NCBI GenBank assembly: GCA_013361095.1
Contig: JAATWA010000006.1
Span: 1-64,000, forward strand
Reading direction: 5' to 3'
From: Pseudanabaena biceps
GTDB lineage: Bacteria > Cyanobacteriota > Cyanobacteriia > Pseudanabaenales > Pseudanabaenaceae
DNA: 64,000 bases
Shown: positions 18,117 to 27,618 of the stretch, piece by piece
Layout of the letters: each line of letters starts with the position of its first letter
Position numbering within the stretch: position 1 is the stretch's first letter
Program-made: the position numbers and the translations under genes
Notes under the pieces: generated by a model
What the model was told of the DNA's origin: nothing
Database searches by the model: none
What the model saw: the letters and a program-made list of their open reading frames with translations, nothing else

Positions 18117-19667
18117 CTACCCCCGAATGACAATGATTTCTCGACCTGCGGGACTAATGACATTCTCCGTAGTCGTGCGATCGCTTAGCGGCGGCAAACC
18201 TTTACGGCGATCAAAAATCACCAACCAACCCGTATCCAAACTCAACCCCGACAAATATTTATCCAATTGTGGTAAACCTTCCTTAAGTGGATCTGGTTTT
18301 TTATCAGCCCATATTTTCAACTCCATTGCTAAAGTTTGTTTTCCATAGCGCAAACAAATATCCATTCTCCCTGAACCGATCGCATATTCTCGTTCCAACG
18401 TACCATTACCATTTACGACTCGATGCAGAAATGCCATCATCACCAGATGTGGTGCAATTTCTGGATAGTTAGCACTATTGAATAATGGCTCACCATGTTG
18501 TCGCCAGAAAACTAGAAAGGCATCAAGTAGGACTTGAGCATTGAGACTTCCATCAGCATTCAGCCAGCTAGGTTGAATCATCGGCAGACTATCCTGCACT
18601 CCCTGAGATAAAACTCTGGGAATCACTTCTTGATAAATGGGATTCGCAATCTTTAAGCCACCTTCCTGACTCCGCACCACTAAACCTAAGTCCAACAAAT
18701 AGCGACGATCGTCATCTGGGGTATCTCCCAGCTCTAATCCAGATAAAATTGGTTGAATTATGGCTCTGACTCTATCTTCTCTAAGCCTCTCGGCAAGACT
18801 ATCCAGATGTGTATCTTGTCTCTTAATAAGTATTTCCTTCGCTTGATTTACCAACTCAGGAGTAATTGGAATAGATGGATCTTTAGCTATGTATTCGACA
18901 ATTTCCTTGGCGATCGCATTCACCAACCATGGCTGTCCCTGTGTCAAATGAAAGGCTAAATCAATCGCTTCGGGTGTAAATATTTGTCCTGTGGCTTCCG
19001 TATGTTGCTGGTAAAGATTTTTCACATCCTCAAGGGTAAAGTTACTTAGAGTAAAGGAGCGCACTTTGATATTAAAAGGACTAGAAGTATTCAGCCGATC
19101 GCTCCCCCCAGAAGCATATTTATAATCCCGCACATCTCGCATCCCCACCAGTGCCACTGACTGCGGAAATCCCTGCGGACGATTGGGAAAACCAGAGCGG
19201 ATTTGTCTTAACACAGAAATTAGTGTTTCGTTACTCAAGGCATCAATTTCATCCAAAAAGACAACTAATGGACGGGAAGATTGTTCAGCCCAGTTGCTCA
19301 AGTTTGTACCAATTCTCGCTCCTGCCTCGGCATCTAACCACTCATGAGGTTGCAGATCTTTGGGCAAACGAAACCGTATCGATTGCTTCCACTCACCTAA
19401 AATAGCCAGCTCGGCTGCGCCCAAATCGTCAGAGAAAGCCGCACCCACTTCCAGCGATAACATCACCGCCGTATATTGACCGCTAGCCGTTAGTTCTTGG
19501 GCAAGTGCCAACATTGCTGTAGTCTTACCCACCTGTCTTGGCGCATGAATCACAAAGTAATTTTCTTGAGCAATTAATTGTTTGATTTCAGGCAAGCGCT
19601 CTGTAGCTGACAACATGTAGTGAATATCAGCTTTACAAGGACCAGCAGTATTAAACCATTTTTGCAT
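18117..19667 (-). CDS. AAA ATPase with C-terminal PD-(D/E)XK-like domain
   Basis: 516 residues. The Walker A is HAPRQVGKTTAMLAL (about 40-54). The Walker B is LVVFLDEIDAL (about 134-144), followed by a sensor-like stretch SVALVGMRDVRDYK. A winged-helix-like middle ends near residue 360. The tail, around residues 430-455, reads GSGRMDICLRYGKQTLAMELKIW, a D...ExK arrangement typical of PD-(D/E)XK nuclease folds. This architecture is widespread in cyanobacteria and archaea as a putative ATP-driven DNA-acting protein with no settled role. It starts at ATG 19667 and stands alone between a convergent Rossmann gene and mobile DNA. Confidence 0.78.
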   Translation of the reverse strand: MQKWFNTAGPCKADIHYMLSATERLPEIKQLIAQENYFVIHAPRQVGKTTAMLALAQELTASGQYTAVMLSLEVGAAFSDDLGAAELAILGEWKQSIRFRLPKDLQPHEWLDAEAGARIGTNLSNWAEQSSRPLVVFLDEIDALSNETLISVLRQIRSGFPNRPQGFPQSVALVGMRDVRDYKYASGGSDRLNTSSPFNIKVRSFTLSNFTLEDVKNLYQQHTEATGQIFTPEAIDLAFHLTQGQPWLVNAIAKEIVEYIAKDPSIPITPELVNQAKEILIKRQDTHLDSLAERLREDRVRAIIQPILSGLELGDTPDDDRRYLLDLGLVVRSQEGGLKIANPIYQEVIPRVLSQGVQDSLPMIQPSWLNADGSLNAQVLLDAFLVFWRQHGEPLFNSANYPEIAPHLVMMAFLHRVVNGNGTLEREYAIGSGRMDICLRYGKQTLAMELKIWADKKPDPLKEGLPQLDKYLSGLSLDTGWLVIFDRRKGLPPLSDRTTTENVISPAGREIIVIRG

Positions 19668-20003
19668 AACGACAACTAACTAACAAAGCAGATACCCCTT
19701 CAATATATAACAACGCGCCAAGCAAACCCCGCAAACCCAGAAAACACATTGCCAACACTAAGCATAAATACTTATTCATATAAATTTAATGACAAATAAT
19801 CATCAATTATTTGCTCTAAGATGTTTCTATGACAAGTTGGGCTGTTGAGTTGGCTTAATCCCCTCGCGCCCCAGATAGTAGATTCTCGGGTAGGTCTGTC
19901 TCATCCTGCAACTGATAATCATCACAGTTATTCCCTAGAATACTTTTGGTATGTACTAGACAAAGCTCAGCTTACAGGTTTTGCACTGGAGTAAATTCAT
20001 TTT
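19668..20003. other. Intergenic region with a short unidentified ORF remnant
   Basis: AT-rich upstream of the AAA gene. On the plus strand an open stretch of about 45 codons ends at 19994 (VGLSHPATDNHHSYSLEYFW and then YVLDKAQLTG). It looks protein-like but has no start in frame, and I do not recognise it. Nothing else is supported. Confidence 0.3.
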
Positions 20004-20223
20004 CTAGGGGCTAACTAATACAAAGCCTCTCGTTTTTCCACCATCATTATCAATGGTATCCATGGCTTGCCATAGCTCATTAGCTTTTACCCATACTGGC
20101 GGATATTTGTAGCTGGCAACATCCAAAATCAAAAAACTATCTGTTGAATGATCGTAGGCGGCAATTGGTGAGATATGCCCACCACTTTCTTGACCGATAC
20201 TGCGCCGCAAACAATTAGCATTA
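20004..20223 (-). pseudogene. Phytochelatin synthase, C-terminal fragment
   Basis: About 70 codons that match the catalytic C-terminal part of cyanobacterial phytochelatin synthase-like peptidases as I recall them. The sequence includes GQESGGHISPIAAYDHSTDS, FLILDVASYKYPPVWVK and GKTRGFVLVSP. The His in GGHISP and the Asp in LILDV are the second and third members of the Cys-His-Asp triad. The N-terminal half with the catalytic cysteine is missing: an ISAzo13 element adjoins at 20224, and no N-terminal half is found beyond it at 21680. The intact enzyme would cleave or transpeptidate glutathione for metal binding. Confidence 0.8.
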
Positions 20224-20252
20224 GGGAGATCAAAAAAAGATTGATCCCCTAA

Positions 20253-21610
20253 CTAGTCGGAATTAATGGGAATAGAGACAAACCACTTTTTCAGATCGGG
20301 AAGTCGCTCAAGTTGTTCTTCCACTTTTTCCATGGCTGCTTTGGTGAGCTTTACGCCAGTGTGATAAATCTTCTCGACTAAAGTTACAACAGGGTGCTTA
20401 CCTCTGATAGTCAGGGTCTTGGCAAATTCCAACACAGCTTCTAATGAGTCAAGTAAACTACCATTCCAATGCTTTTCTAACCACGCAAAGGTGCGTTCGA
20501 CTGGATTATATTTGCTGTGATACGGTGGATAGTAAGCTAACTGAACATGCAGTTTTGACTGGAGAGCAAAGTCTAATGTACGACTCATAAATTGTGTTCG
20601 TCTAGAATTATTTTCTGGTCAATTGTCTTGATTTATCACTAACTTGTGGATATGACTAAACCTTGCTGTCTGACTCTGCCACCATTGTTCAATTAGGTCA
20701 ACGATACAATCTGCTGTTAATTTGGAGGAAATAAAGAATAACCATAATTTATCCAACTCAGGTGCATATATGCCATAAGGCGTTAGGGTCATTGCCGCTT
20801 CAAAGTCATGGTCTAAAGCCTTTGTTGGCACACGGGTTTGACCGCCTCTGTCAAATTCGCCAATTTTCACGGCAACCTTTGCATCAATAGAAATTCTTAA
20901 TGTGTGTGGATCAGCATCAGCTTCTTTGTTGCTCTTTTCAAGTTGTTTAAAAATCGCATCTGTTTCGGGAATACGCTTTTGCGGTTTCGTCTTCGCAACT
21001 CGCTTCAGACTGTAACCCATGTCATTTAAGCGATGGCGAATCGTTTCACAACTGGGTAACGTCTCATCTTCGTAACCTTTAGTCAGAATTAGTTGACGAC
21101 GCACTTCAGCAGCACTAATTCTTGTATATAGCCTCGTACTTTGGAAACTTGGATCAGTCTGACTTTGTGGTTCTACAATCGCTTTTATATCTTCCAGTAA
21201 ATTAGACCTGTTGGGTAATAACGACTAAAATCGCTGAAACCCTCACGGTGATTAGCTTTCAAGACTTCTAGCTAGGAATCCTTGAAACCCGTACTCAGTC
21301 TATGTTACAAGGTTTTTTGAACTTATTACCCAACAGGTCTATTAGGTAGTTTGACCTCTACTTTTTTCCGTCCACTGCGCCAATAACCATCCTCAATCGC
21401 TTCACCACTATTTAATTCTTTCGTTCCCTTTCTCACAGTTCGACGATTCCAACCTAGTTCTCGCTCTGCAAGTGTTTGTCCTCCTACGCCCAGACCTTTT
21501 ACCACCTCAGCCATAAACTGTCTTCGATTACTGCCCTTTAGCTTTGCAGCAGTTTTAATGTATAAAGCTTTAAGATCCTCTGGCAATTGTGGGGAGTTGG
21601 CTAGCAACAT
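20253..21610 (-). pseudogene. ISAzo13 family transposase, broken
   Basis: The coding parts run from 21610 (LPEDLKALYIKTAAKLKGSN, NRRTVRKG) through 21104 and 20588 to 20253 (PPYHSKYNPVERTFAWLEKH, the family's C-terminal DDE signature). Three problems: a 137-bp MITE at 21204-21340 splits the N-terminal region; a TGA interrupts LVINQDN-PENNSRRTQF, where glycine (GGA) would be expected; and the intervening reading has no long ORF. The catalytic acidic residue N/D-NGPEN region is thereby cut. The element is non-functional. Confidence 0.8.
21204..21340. mobile_element. MITE-like element, 137 bp, inside the ISAzo13 transposase
   Basis: Perfect 18-bp inverted ends, AGACCTGTTGGGTAATAA at 21204-21221 and its complement at 21323-21340, flanked by ATT on both sides (21201-21203 and 21341-21343). 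Removing it and one ATT restores an open transposase frame (KLPNLLEDIKA). The interior has no coding capacity. Confidence 0.8.
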
Positions 21611-21689
21611 GGCGACTATTTTAAAGATTACATGATTACCTCATTATTGCAGGATCGATCATTGTTTTGCTTTCCCTTAAGTAAAGTTT

Positions 21690-21717
21690 GGGTGCATTAC
21701 ATTGCATTAACGCACCC
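21690..21717. repeat. Short hairpin repeat
   Basis: GGGTGC...GCACCC imperfect palindrome of a type scattered in many cyanobacterial intergenic regions. It lies between the ISAzo13 end and the antiporter-tail fragment. Confidence 0.45.
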
Positions 21718-21766
21718 TACAAGGTCTGCGATCGCTGATTGATGTTTTTTACAGCCGTCTCAAGAT

Positions 21767-21986
21767 TTAAGATTCTGGAGCTTCGCCATCTAAAAATAGT
21801 GGTAGCTCTTGATTTAAGCGACCTGTACGCACAAACTCAGCATAGGTATCAGCCTCGATCTCTAATAGTTCTTCACGCAATTGATCGGTAATAAATGTCA
21901 ACAATTCAGGGTACTTAGTTTTAAGCTGATCGATTTCCTCTTGGAGTCGAGTTAGTTCACCCTTGACCAAAGATACTTGATAGTTA
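21767..21986 (-). pseudogene. C-terminal tail fragment, probably of a cation/proton antiporter
   Basis: About 72 codons remain open up to the IS5 junction at 21987. The reading includes SLVKGELTRLQEEIDQLKTK, then ELLEIEADTYAEFVRTGRLN. The charged coiled-coil-like stretch followed by the DTYAEFVRTGRLN motif resembles the cytoplasmic tails of cyanobacterial CPA-type Na+/H+ antiporters as I remember them. All membrane segments are absent. A TTG at 21970 could start a 67-residue peptide, but truncation by the IS5 remnant explains the structure better. The family call is tentative. Confidence 0.35.
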
Positions 21987-22470
21987 GGGCTTGCTGAAAA
22001 AGCAATTAGGTGGCAGGTACAAGGTAAGGAGAAAAAGCAGACTTCTTAGAAGTCAAGACAGGAAATTGCCAAGAGATAGCAGAAAAGGTAAAGCCCACCT
22101 TGTCAAATGGAAGAAAAAGGCGTTGTCTACCCAACATAAACCAAGAAAAAAACAAAAAAGCAAGCTGCTTGAGCAGCACCTCTAGATTCATTACCAAAAA
22201 GGTAATAGCGATCGCCGTTTCCGAAGTATTTGCCAACTTGGTCATGACGCAATTTAAACTGAACCGTCGTTTAGCCTGTCCAAACTTACCTTCAATTTGA
22301 TTGCGAACCTTAGCATCTTCGAGAGTTTGCTTGCGAATAGCCACCACATCATCGGTTACAGGTCTGCCCAAAGGCGGAGCCGTAATCCGAATACCCAGAT
22401 TTCGACAATAGACGCGATTGCTGCGAGTGCGGTAAATCTGGTCAACGTAAACCGCTTCAGGATAATGTCC
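21987..22470 (-). mobile_element. IS5-type element remnant, C-terminal end
   Basis: Begins at the element terminus GGGCTTGCTGAAAAAGCAA and encodes on the minus strand the transposase C-terminus (ITAPPLGRPVTDDV at the upstream end, then QIEGKFGQAKRRFSL and FLVMNLEVLLKQLAFLFF). It stops abruptly at GGATAATGTCC (22470). The same piece, with point changes, recurs at 46026-46709, and the adjacent upstream piece lies at 15297. Confidence 0.8.
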
Positions 22471-22545
22471 TTAGGAGAATTTATTGATCATTCTAACGGG
22501 AGAGAGCATATTAACTTATACTCCTGTACCGTGTTAAGCATTGAA

Positions 22546-23052
22546 ATGGGAATAATAGTGTTCGATTTTTCGCTTAATAGCAAAGGATTGCCATATCCTG
22601 ATCCAATGCATCCAATTGTGGTTCATTTTGTGATCGCAATGGTATTTTTTTCCTTCTGCTGCGATCTAATCGGTTATTTTAACCGTCAGCATAGGCTATT
22701 TGAGGTGAGCTTTTGGAATCTTTTAGTTGCCTCGATCGCTATTTTTGTGGCGGTTATCCTTGGGCAGTTTGAAGCAGGATTAGCAAACATTTATACAGCA
22801 GCTCAACCAACTCTGAATTTGCATACTATGACTGGTTGGTTACTAGCGGGACTTTTAGTCATAGTAACAGCTTGGCGGCTGATTATTCGGACTCGGAGTT
22901 CTTTGAGAATTCCAGCTATTTATTTGGGCACTTCTACTTGTTTGAGCATTCTAGTCTTTTTCCAAATGATGCTGGGTAGTCGTCTTGTGTGGATTTATGG
23001 ATTGCATGTTCAGCCAGTTGTAGAGTCAATGAAGCAAGGTTCAGGACAATGA
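22546..23052 (+). CDS. DUF2231-type membrane protein (first of pair)
   Basis: 168 residues with four hydrophobic segments and the family's opening pattern, PDPMHPIVVHFVIAMVFFSFCCDL (about 16-39). The histidines of HPxxVHF and the later H in LNLHTMTGWLL are typical of DUF2231, a four-helix inner-membrane family thought to bind heme or act in redox contexts. The frame is open further upstream, but that part lies in the IS5 remnant, so I start at ATG 22546. Its stop overlaps the start of the next gene (ATGA), so the two are translationally coupled and probably form a heteromer feeding the NDH-2 that follows. Confidence 0.72.
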   Translation: MGIIVFDFSLNSKGLPYPDPMHPIVVHFVIAMVFFSFCCDLIGYFNRQHRLFEVSFWNLLVASIAIFVAVILGQFEAGLANIYTAAQPTLNLHTMTGWLLAGLLVIVTAWRLIIRTRSSLRIPAIYLGTSTCLSILVFFQMMLGSRLVWIYGLHVQPVVESMKQGSGQ

Positions 23053-23651
23053 CCATCCAAATCGCTGATTTAGGAATCAAACTAGGAGCAAATCGCTTGC
23101 CCTATGAGATGCCAATTCATCCCCAGTTTGTACATTTGACCCTTGGACTGTTTATTATTGCGATTACCTTTGACATTGTGGCAACTTTGTTTCCTTTGGA
23201 ACGTCCTATTTTCAAATTTTTGGCACTGCCTACTCTACGAACTGGACTATTTGAAGTTGGTTGGTATAATCTCGTTGCCGCTGCCATTATCACTATATTT
23301 ACGGTAGCGATTGGTTTTTTTGAACTGATGTTGGCAACAGCCCCGACTGGTATCCAAAGTTTGTGGGGCTTAAATGCTGAGCAAACGATGCTTTGGCATG
23401 GATTAGGGGGGATTTTGTTGTTAGGCGCGATCACAGGTATGACAGTATGGCGAGGTTTACAACGCTATCGCTGGCGCAAGGATGCTGCCAGAGAAGTGCA
23501 GTGGAGCTATTTAATGGTCGGGATTGTGATGTTAGGTCTATTGTATTTGCATGGTACTTTGGGCTCACAGTTAGGTGATGAATTTGGTATTCATAATACG
23601 GCGGTAAGTTTGATCCGACAAGGACAAGATCCCAACCTACTATTGAAATGA
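23049..23651 (+). CDS. DUF2231-type membrane protein (second of pair)
   Basis: 200 residues with the same layout as its upstream partner: MPIHPQFVHLTLGLFIIAITF (about 20-40), then further membrane spans, including the H in MLWHGLGGILLLGAIT and the final LLYLHGTLGSQL. It overlaps the preceding gene by four bases and is followed 13 bp later by the NDH-2 gene, so the three look like one operon. The retained histidines in the helices could hold a heme, which would suit passage of electrons near a quinone dehydrogenase; this is inference. No signal peptide is evident. Confidence 0.72.
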   Translation: MTIQIADLGIKLGANRLPYEMPIHPQFVHLTLGLFIIAITFDIVATLFPLERPIFKFLALPTLRTGLFEVGWYNLVAAAIITIFTVAIGFFELMLATAPTGIQSLWGLNAEQTMLWHGLGGILLLGAITGMTVWRGLQRYRWRKDAAREVQWSYLMVGIVMLGLLYLHGTLGSQLGDEFGIHNTAVSLIRQGQDPNLLLK

Positions 23652-23664
23652 ACTAAAAAGAACT

Positions 23665-25116
23665 ATGACAAATCCGATCTATCAAACTGTAATTGTGGGC
23701 GGAGGTTTTGCTGGGTTATTCACTGCTCTACATCTCAGCTATCAACACTATCCACGCACTATAATTTTAATTGACCAACATGACCGCTTTTGCTTCAAAC
23801 CATTATTGTATGAATACTTAAGTGGAGAGATGGACGCGAACCAAGTGGTTCCTTCCTATGCAGAGTTACTCCATCGGAGTGGCGTAATTTTTGTCCAAGA
23901 TACTGTACAAGCCATTGATCTACATCAGCGCCAGATTCATTTAGTTAGTGGCGATTCCTATGGCTATAGTAATCTGGTTTTAACATTAGGCAGTGTGACG
24001 GGATATTTTGATGTAGAGGGGGCTCAGGAATATGCTTTCTCATTTCGGACTCAAGCAGATGCGATCGCCCTTGCTCATCATTTGCGTGACTGTTTACAGA
24101 GAGCTATTCAACTCAATGATCCAGAACAACGACGACAACTTCTGACTTTGGCAGTGATTGGTGGGGGACCGTCGGGGGTAGAAATGGCAGCAACTCTAGC
24201 GGATTTGATACCACAGTGGTATATCGAAATGGGTGGCAATCAATCCGAGGTTCGCATTGTTTTAGTTAACCACGGCAAACTTTTAGAAGGAGACATTAAT
24301 AGTCAGCTTCGCGAAACGGTGGAAAAAGAACTCCAAAAGCGCACTGTTCCAGTGGAATTGTTACTGGGAGTAGCGGTGACTGCAATCCATCCCAATATGA
24401 TCGAATATAAGCGCGACGATCAGACAAGTAACTTAGCAGTCGGGACAGTTATCTGGACAACAGGTACAAACACTCACCCGTTGATTAAATCACTACCAAT
24501 TCCCGATGAACATCGTGATAAGCATGGACAGTTGAAGGTTACACCTACACTACAACTACCAGATTTCCCCGAAGTGTTTGCGGGTGGTGACTGTACAGTC
24601 AATTTGCAGCCTTCTAGTGATACTCAAAAAAGTGCAGAAGCCCAGCCGCCTAAAGCTATACCTCTACCGCCAACTGCTCAAGTGGCTTATCAACAAGGTT
24701 ATGCGATCGCTTCCAATTTACAATCTCTAGCACTTGGCGATGAACTAAAAACTGCGGAAGTAAATCTTCGCGGCACTCTATTGAAACTAGGTTTAGAAAA
24801 TGGAGTAGCAAATATTTTTAATACCGTTGAATTGACGGGAGAGGTAGGGCATTTAATCCGCCAAGGCACATATTTAGAACTTTTACCCACTCCAGTTCAC
24901 GACTTTAAGGCAACATCAAAATGGTTGAAGGATGAGCTTTTTGAACAAAGAAGTCCCAAATCTATGCTGAAAAATCTAGCCCTAGGTTTCTTCCTATTCG
25001 CAGTGGGATTTGTGGGTATTACCTTGCTGATTTCTCATACCTCTAAAGATCAAATCCAACTCAAATCTAGTCCATCCCAAACGTCAAAAGGTAAGGATCG
25101 TCTCCTACCAGATTAG
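23665..25116 (+). CDS. ndh: Type II NAD(P)H:quinone oxidoreductase (NDH-2)
   Basis: 483 residues of the two-dinucleotide-binding fold. The FAD loop is VIVGGGFAGLFTAL (about 9-22). The NAD(P)H loop is AVIGGGPSGVEMAATL (about 162-177). The FAD-binding aspartate motif is PEVFAGGDCTV (about 306-316). A predicted transmembrane anchor, NLALGFFLFAVGFVGITLLI (about 434-453), is the usual tail of cyanobacterial NDH-2. The enzyme passes electrons from NADH (or NADPH) to plastoquinone without pumping protons. It follows the DUF2231 pair and precedes the glucoamylase gene by 66 bp. Its quinol could be oxidised by the ARTO encoded about 10 kb downstream. Confidence 0.88.
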   Translation: MTNPIYQTVIVGGGFAGLFTALHLSYQHYPRTIILIDQHDRFCFKPLLYEYLSGEMDANQVVPSYAELLHRSGVIFVQDTVQAIDLHQRQIHLVSGDSYGYSNLVLTLGSVTGYFDVEGAQEYAFSFRTQADAIALAHHLRDCLQRAIQLNDPEQRRQLLTLAVIGGGPSGVEMAATLADLIPQWYIEMGGNQSEVRIVLVNHGKLLEGDINSQLRETVEKELQKRTVPVELLLGVAVTAIHPNMIEYKRDDQTSNLAVGTVIWTTGTNTHPLIKSLPIPDEHRDKHGQLKVTPTLQLPDFPEVFAGGDCTVNLQPSSDTQKSAEAQPPKAIPLPPTAQVAYQQGYAIASNLQSLALGDELKTAEVNLRGTLLKLGLENGVANIFNTVELTGEVGHLIRQGTYLELLPTPVHDFKATSKWLKDELFEQRSPKSMLKNLALGFFLFAVGFVGITLLISHTSKDQIQLKSSPSQTSKGKDRLLPD

Positions 25117-25182
25117 GTGTAGATATTTAATCAAGAACTGCAATAACATTTACAAAAACGATCAGCAAAAAATAATAAAAAC

Positions 25183-27582
25183 ATGACTAGATTTCGCAAT
25201 CAATCTCACGCTTTTGGTAGCCCTGGCATTGATCCTCGCTGGACTCATGCTAATAAAGATGGAGTTGGAACTGCTTACTTTTCAGCTAGTCGGGTATGGT
25301 TCACGACTTGGAATGGTATTGTCACTGAAGTTTACTATCCTCGTGTCGATCGCCCCCAAATTCGAGATTTGCAATATCTAATCAGCGATGGACAAAGTTT
25401 TTTTCATGCCGAGAACCGTGATCTCCTCACCAAAACAGAGCGAATGGGAAAACATGGGTTGGGTTACCATATCTGTAATTCTGATCCCCAAGGACGTTAT
25501 ACGATTACTAAAGAAGTAATTAGCGATCCCCATTTTTCATGTATTCTCCAACAAACTCAGATATCTGGTAATTTAGATGTTCTCTCAAAGCTGCAAATTT
25601 ATGCATTATGTTCGCCCCATCTAGATGTCAGTGGCTGGGGAAATAATGCCTATGTAGTTGAGGCGGCAGGGCGTTCAATTCTCACTGCCGAAAAAAACGG
25701 CACTTGGTTAGCATTAGGGGCTAACATTCCATTTACACAGCTCTCCTGTGGCTATGTAGGAAAAAGTGATGGCTGGACAGATTTACGAGATAATTTTCAA
25801 ATGGATTGGGAATTTGACCAAGCTTTAAATGGCAATGTTGCTTTGATGGGGAAGCTTGATTTGAGTGGCGATCGCCGTGAATTCACCTTAGGATTAGCCT
25901 TTGGTGATAGCTTACATAATGCCATCTCAACATTATTTCAATCATTAGAGATACCATTTGCTCAACAGAAACAGGATTATGAACAGCAGTGGACGACAAC
26001 TTGTGAAAAAATCTTGCCTTTAGAAGAAGTATCTAGCGATCGCGGTAATCTTTATCACACTAGTATGAGTTTGCTTTTAGCCCATGAAGATAAGTCCTAT
26101 CCGGGGGCTGTGATTGCTTCGATGGCGATTCCTTGGGGTGAAGCTAAGGGAAATGAAGATTCTGGTGGCTATCACTTGGTTTGGACGCGAGATATGGTTA
26201 GTAGTGCGTCCAGCCTTTTAGCCGCAGGTGATCATCAAACAGCTGTGCGAGCAATAATTTATCTGGCGACAAATCAGCAAGAAGACGGTGGATTTGCTCA
26301 AAATTTTTGGATTGACGGTACACCCTATTGGACTGGCATTCAGTTAGATGAGGTATCGTTCCCGATCTTGTTAGCATGGCAATTACATAGCCAAGGTGCG
26401 ATCGCCAATTTCGACGTTTATCCCATGGTAATTCGCGCGGCGGAGTTTCTCGTGCGACATGGACCAGTAACTCAGCAAGAGCGTTGGGAAGAAGTTAGTG
26501 GCTATTCTCCTTCTACTTTAGCCTCTAATATTGCGGCTCTAATTTGTGCGGCGGCTTTTGCACGCGATCGCCAAGATCTTACAATTGCCCAATTTCTAGA
26601 AGAATATGCGGACTTTTTGGAATGCCATCTAGAAGAATGGACGGTAACGACGGAGGGAACTCTAGTTCCTGATATCAAGCAACACTATATTCGGATTACT
26701 CCTGCGAGTATTGACGATAATTGTCCTCATGAAGACCCCAACCATGACAGATTAACTATTCGTAACAAACCATCAGGCGAACGAAGTGATTTTCCCGCTA
26801 AAGAGATTGTCGATGGTGGTTTTTTACAACTGGTGCGCTATGGCATTCGTTCACCCCACGATCCAATTATTGTGAATTCAGTTAAAGTAATTGATGCAGT
26901 TTTGAAAGTAGATACGTTATTTGGCCCCTGCTGGCATCGTTATAACAATGACGGTTATGGACAGAAAGAAGATGGTGGCCCCTTCACTGGCTTCGGCAAG
27001 GGTCGGATCTGGCCTCTACTGACGGGTGAACGAGGACATTATGAGCTAGCGGCTGGTGGCGAAGTTAAATTTTATATTAAGGCCATGGAAGGCTTTGCTT
27101 CGGATACGGGGCTGCTACCAGAGCAGTCTTGGGATGAACCCGATCGCCCTGAGATTTTTATGTTTTTGGGCAAACCAACTGGTTCAGCAATGCCATTAAT
27201 GTGGGCACATGCTGAGTATATTAAATTGCTGCGCTCAACTCAAGATGGTAAGGTATTTGACTTAATTCCAGAAGTAGCCAATCGGTATTTAGGCGATCGC
27301 CAAGCTTGCAAATCCTTAGAGATTTGGAAGTTCAATCGTCAAGTTAGCAAAGTGAAGAGAGAGCGATTGCTACGGATTCAGGCTTTCGCTCCTTTTAAAT
27401 TACATTGGTCTTTGGATGGTTGGCAAACTGTTCAAGACATTGATTCTACGGCAACTTCGCTAGACATTTACTATGTCGATATTTCTGTAGCAAATGCTGA
27501 GCAAAACCAAATCGACTTTACCTTTTTCTGGTCGCAAGCTAGTCAGTGGGAAAATAAAAATTATCAAGTTGCGATCGCGTGA
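25183..27582 (+). CDS. Glucoamylase, glycoside hydrolase family 15
   Basis: 799 residues, the bacterial GH15 size. The N-terminal beta-sandwich domain covers roughly residues 1-290 (AYFSASRVWFTTWNGIVTEV is its start). The (alpha/alpha)6 catalytic domain follows: GGYHLVWTRDMVSS (about 330-343), the general acid region RWEEVSGYSPSTLASN (about 436-451), and the general base in LLPEQSWDEPDRP (about 645-657). The enzyme releases glucose from the non-reducing ends of alpha-1,4-glucans. No signal peptide is visible, so it probably acts on cytoplasmic glycogen-like glucan. It is in the run NDH-2, GH15, AI-2E permease on one strand. Confidence 0.92.
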   Translation: MTRFRNQSHAFGSPGIDPRWTHANKDGVGTAYFSASRVWFTTWNGIVTEVYYPRVDRPQIRDLQYLISDGQSFFHAENRDLLTKTERMGKHGLGYHICNSDPQGRYTITKEVISDPHFSCILQQTQISGNLDVLSKLQIYALCSPHLDVSGWGNNAYVVEAAGRSILTAEKNGTWLALGANIPFTQLSCGYVGKSDGWTDLRDNFQMDWEFDQALNGNVALMGKLDLSGDRREFTLGLAFGDSLHNAISTLFQSLEIPFAQQKQDYEQQWTTTCEKILPLEEVSSDRGNLYHTSMSLLLAHEDKSYPGAVIASMAIPWGEAKGNEDSGGYHLVWTRDMVSSASSLLAAGDHQTAVRAIIYLATNQQEDGGFAQNFWIDGTPYWTGIQLDEVSFPILLAWQLHSQGAIANFDVYPMVIRAAEFLVRHGPVTQQERWEEVSGYSPSTLASNIAALICAAAFARDRQDLTIAQFLEEYADFLECHLEEWTVTTEGTLVPDIKQHYIRITPASIDDNCPHEDPNHDRLTIRNKPSGERSDFPAKEIVDGGFLQLVRYGIRSPHDPIIVNSVKVIDAVLKVDTLFGPCWHRYNNDGYGQKEDGGPFTGFGKGRIWPLLTGERGHYELAAGGEVKFYIKAMEGFASDTGLLPEQSWDEPDRPEIFMFLGKPTGSAMPLMWAHAEYIKLLRSTQDGKVFDLIPEVANRYLGDRQACKSLEIWKFNRQVSKVKRERLLRIQAFAPFKLHWSLDGWQTVQDIDSTATSLDIYYVDISVANAEQNQIDFTFFWSQASQWENKNYQVAIA

Positions 27583-27618
27583 TAGAAATGAGTTATTAAT
27601 AAATAAAAAGGGCGTTCC

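Larger units (their letters stand above)
20224..21676 (-). mobile_element. ISAzo13-type insertion sequence
   Basis: Imperfect inverted ends: GGGAGATCAAAAAAAGATTG at 20224, and GGGAAAGCAAAACAATGATC read inward from 21676. The trinucleotide TTA flanks both ends (20221-20223, 21677-21679). Without the internal MITE the element is about 1313 bp. End positions are inferred from the imperfect match. Confidence 0.65.

Noticed and set aside
22297..22545. N-terminal extension of the first DUF2231 protein
   Set aside because: The extension is encoded by the antisense of an IS5 transposase remnant and ends at its border; ATG 22546 starts the membrane protein.
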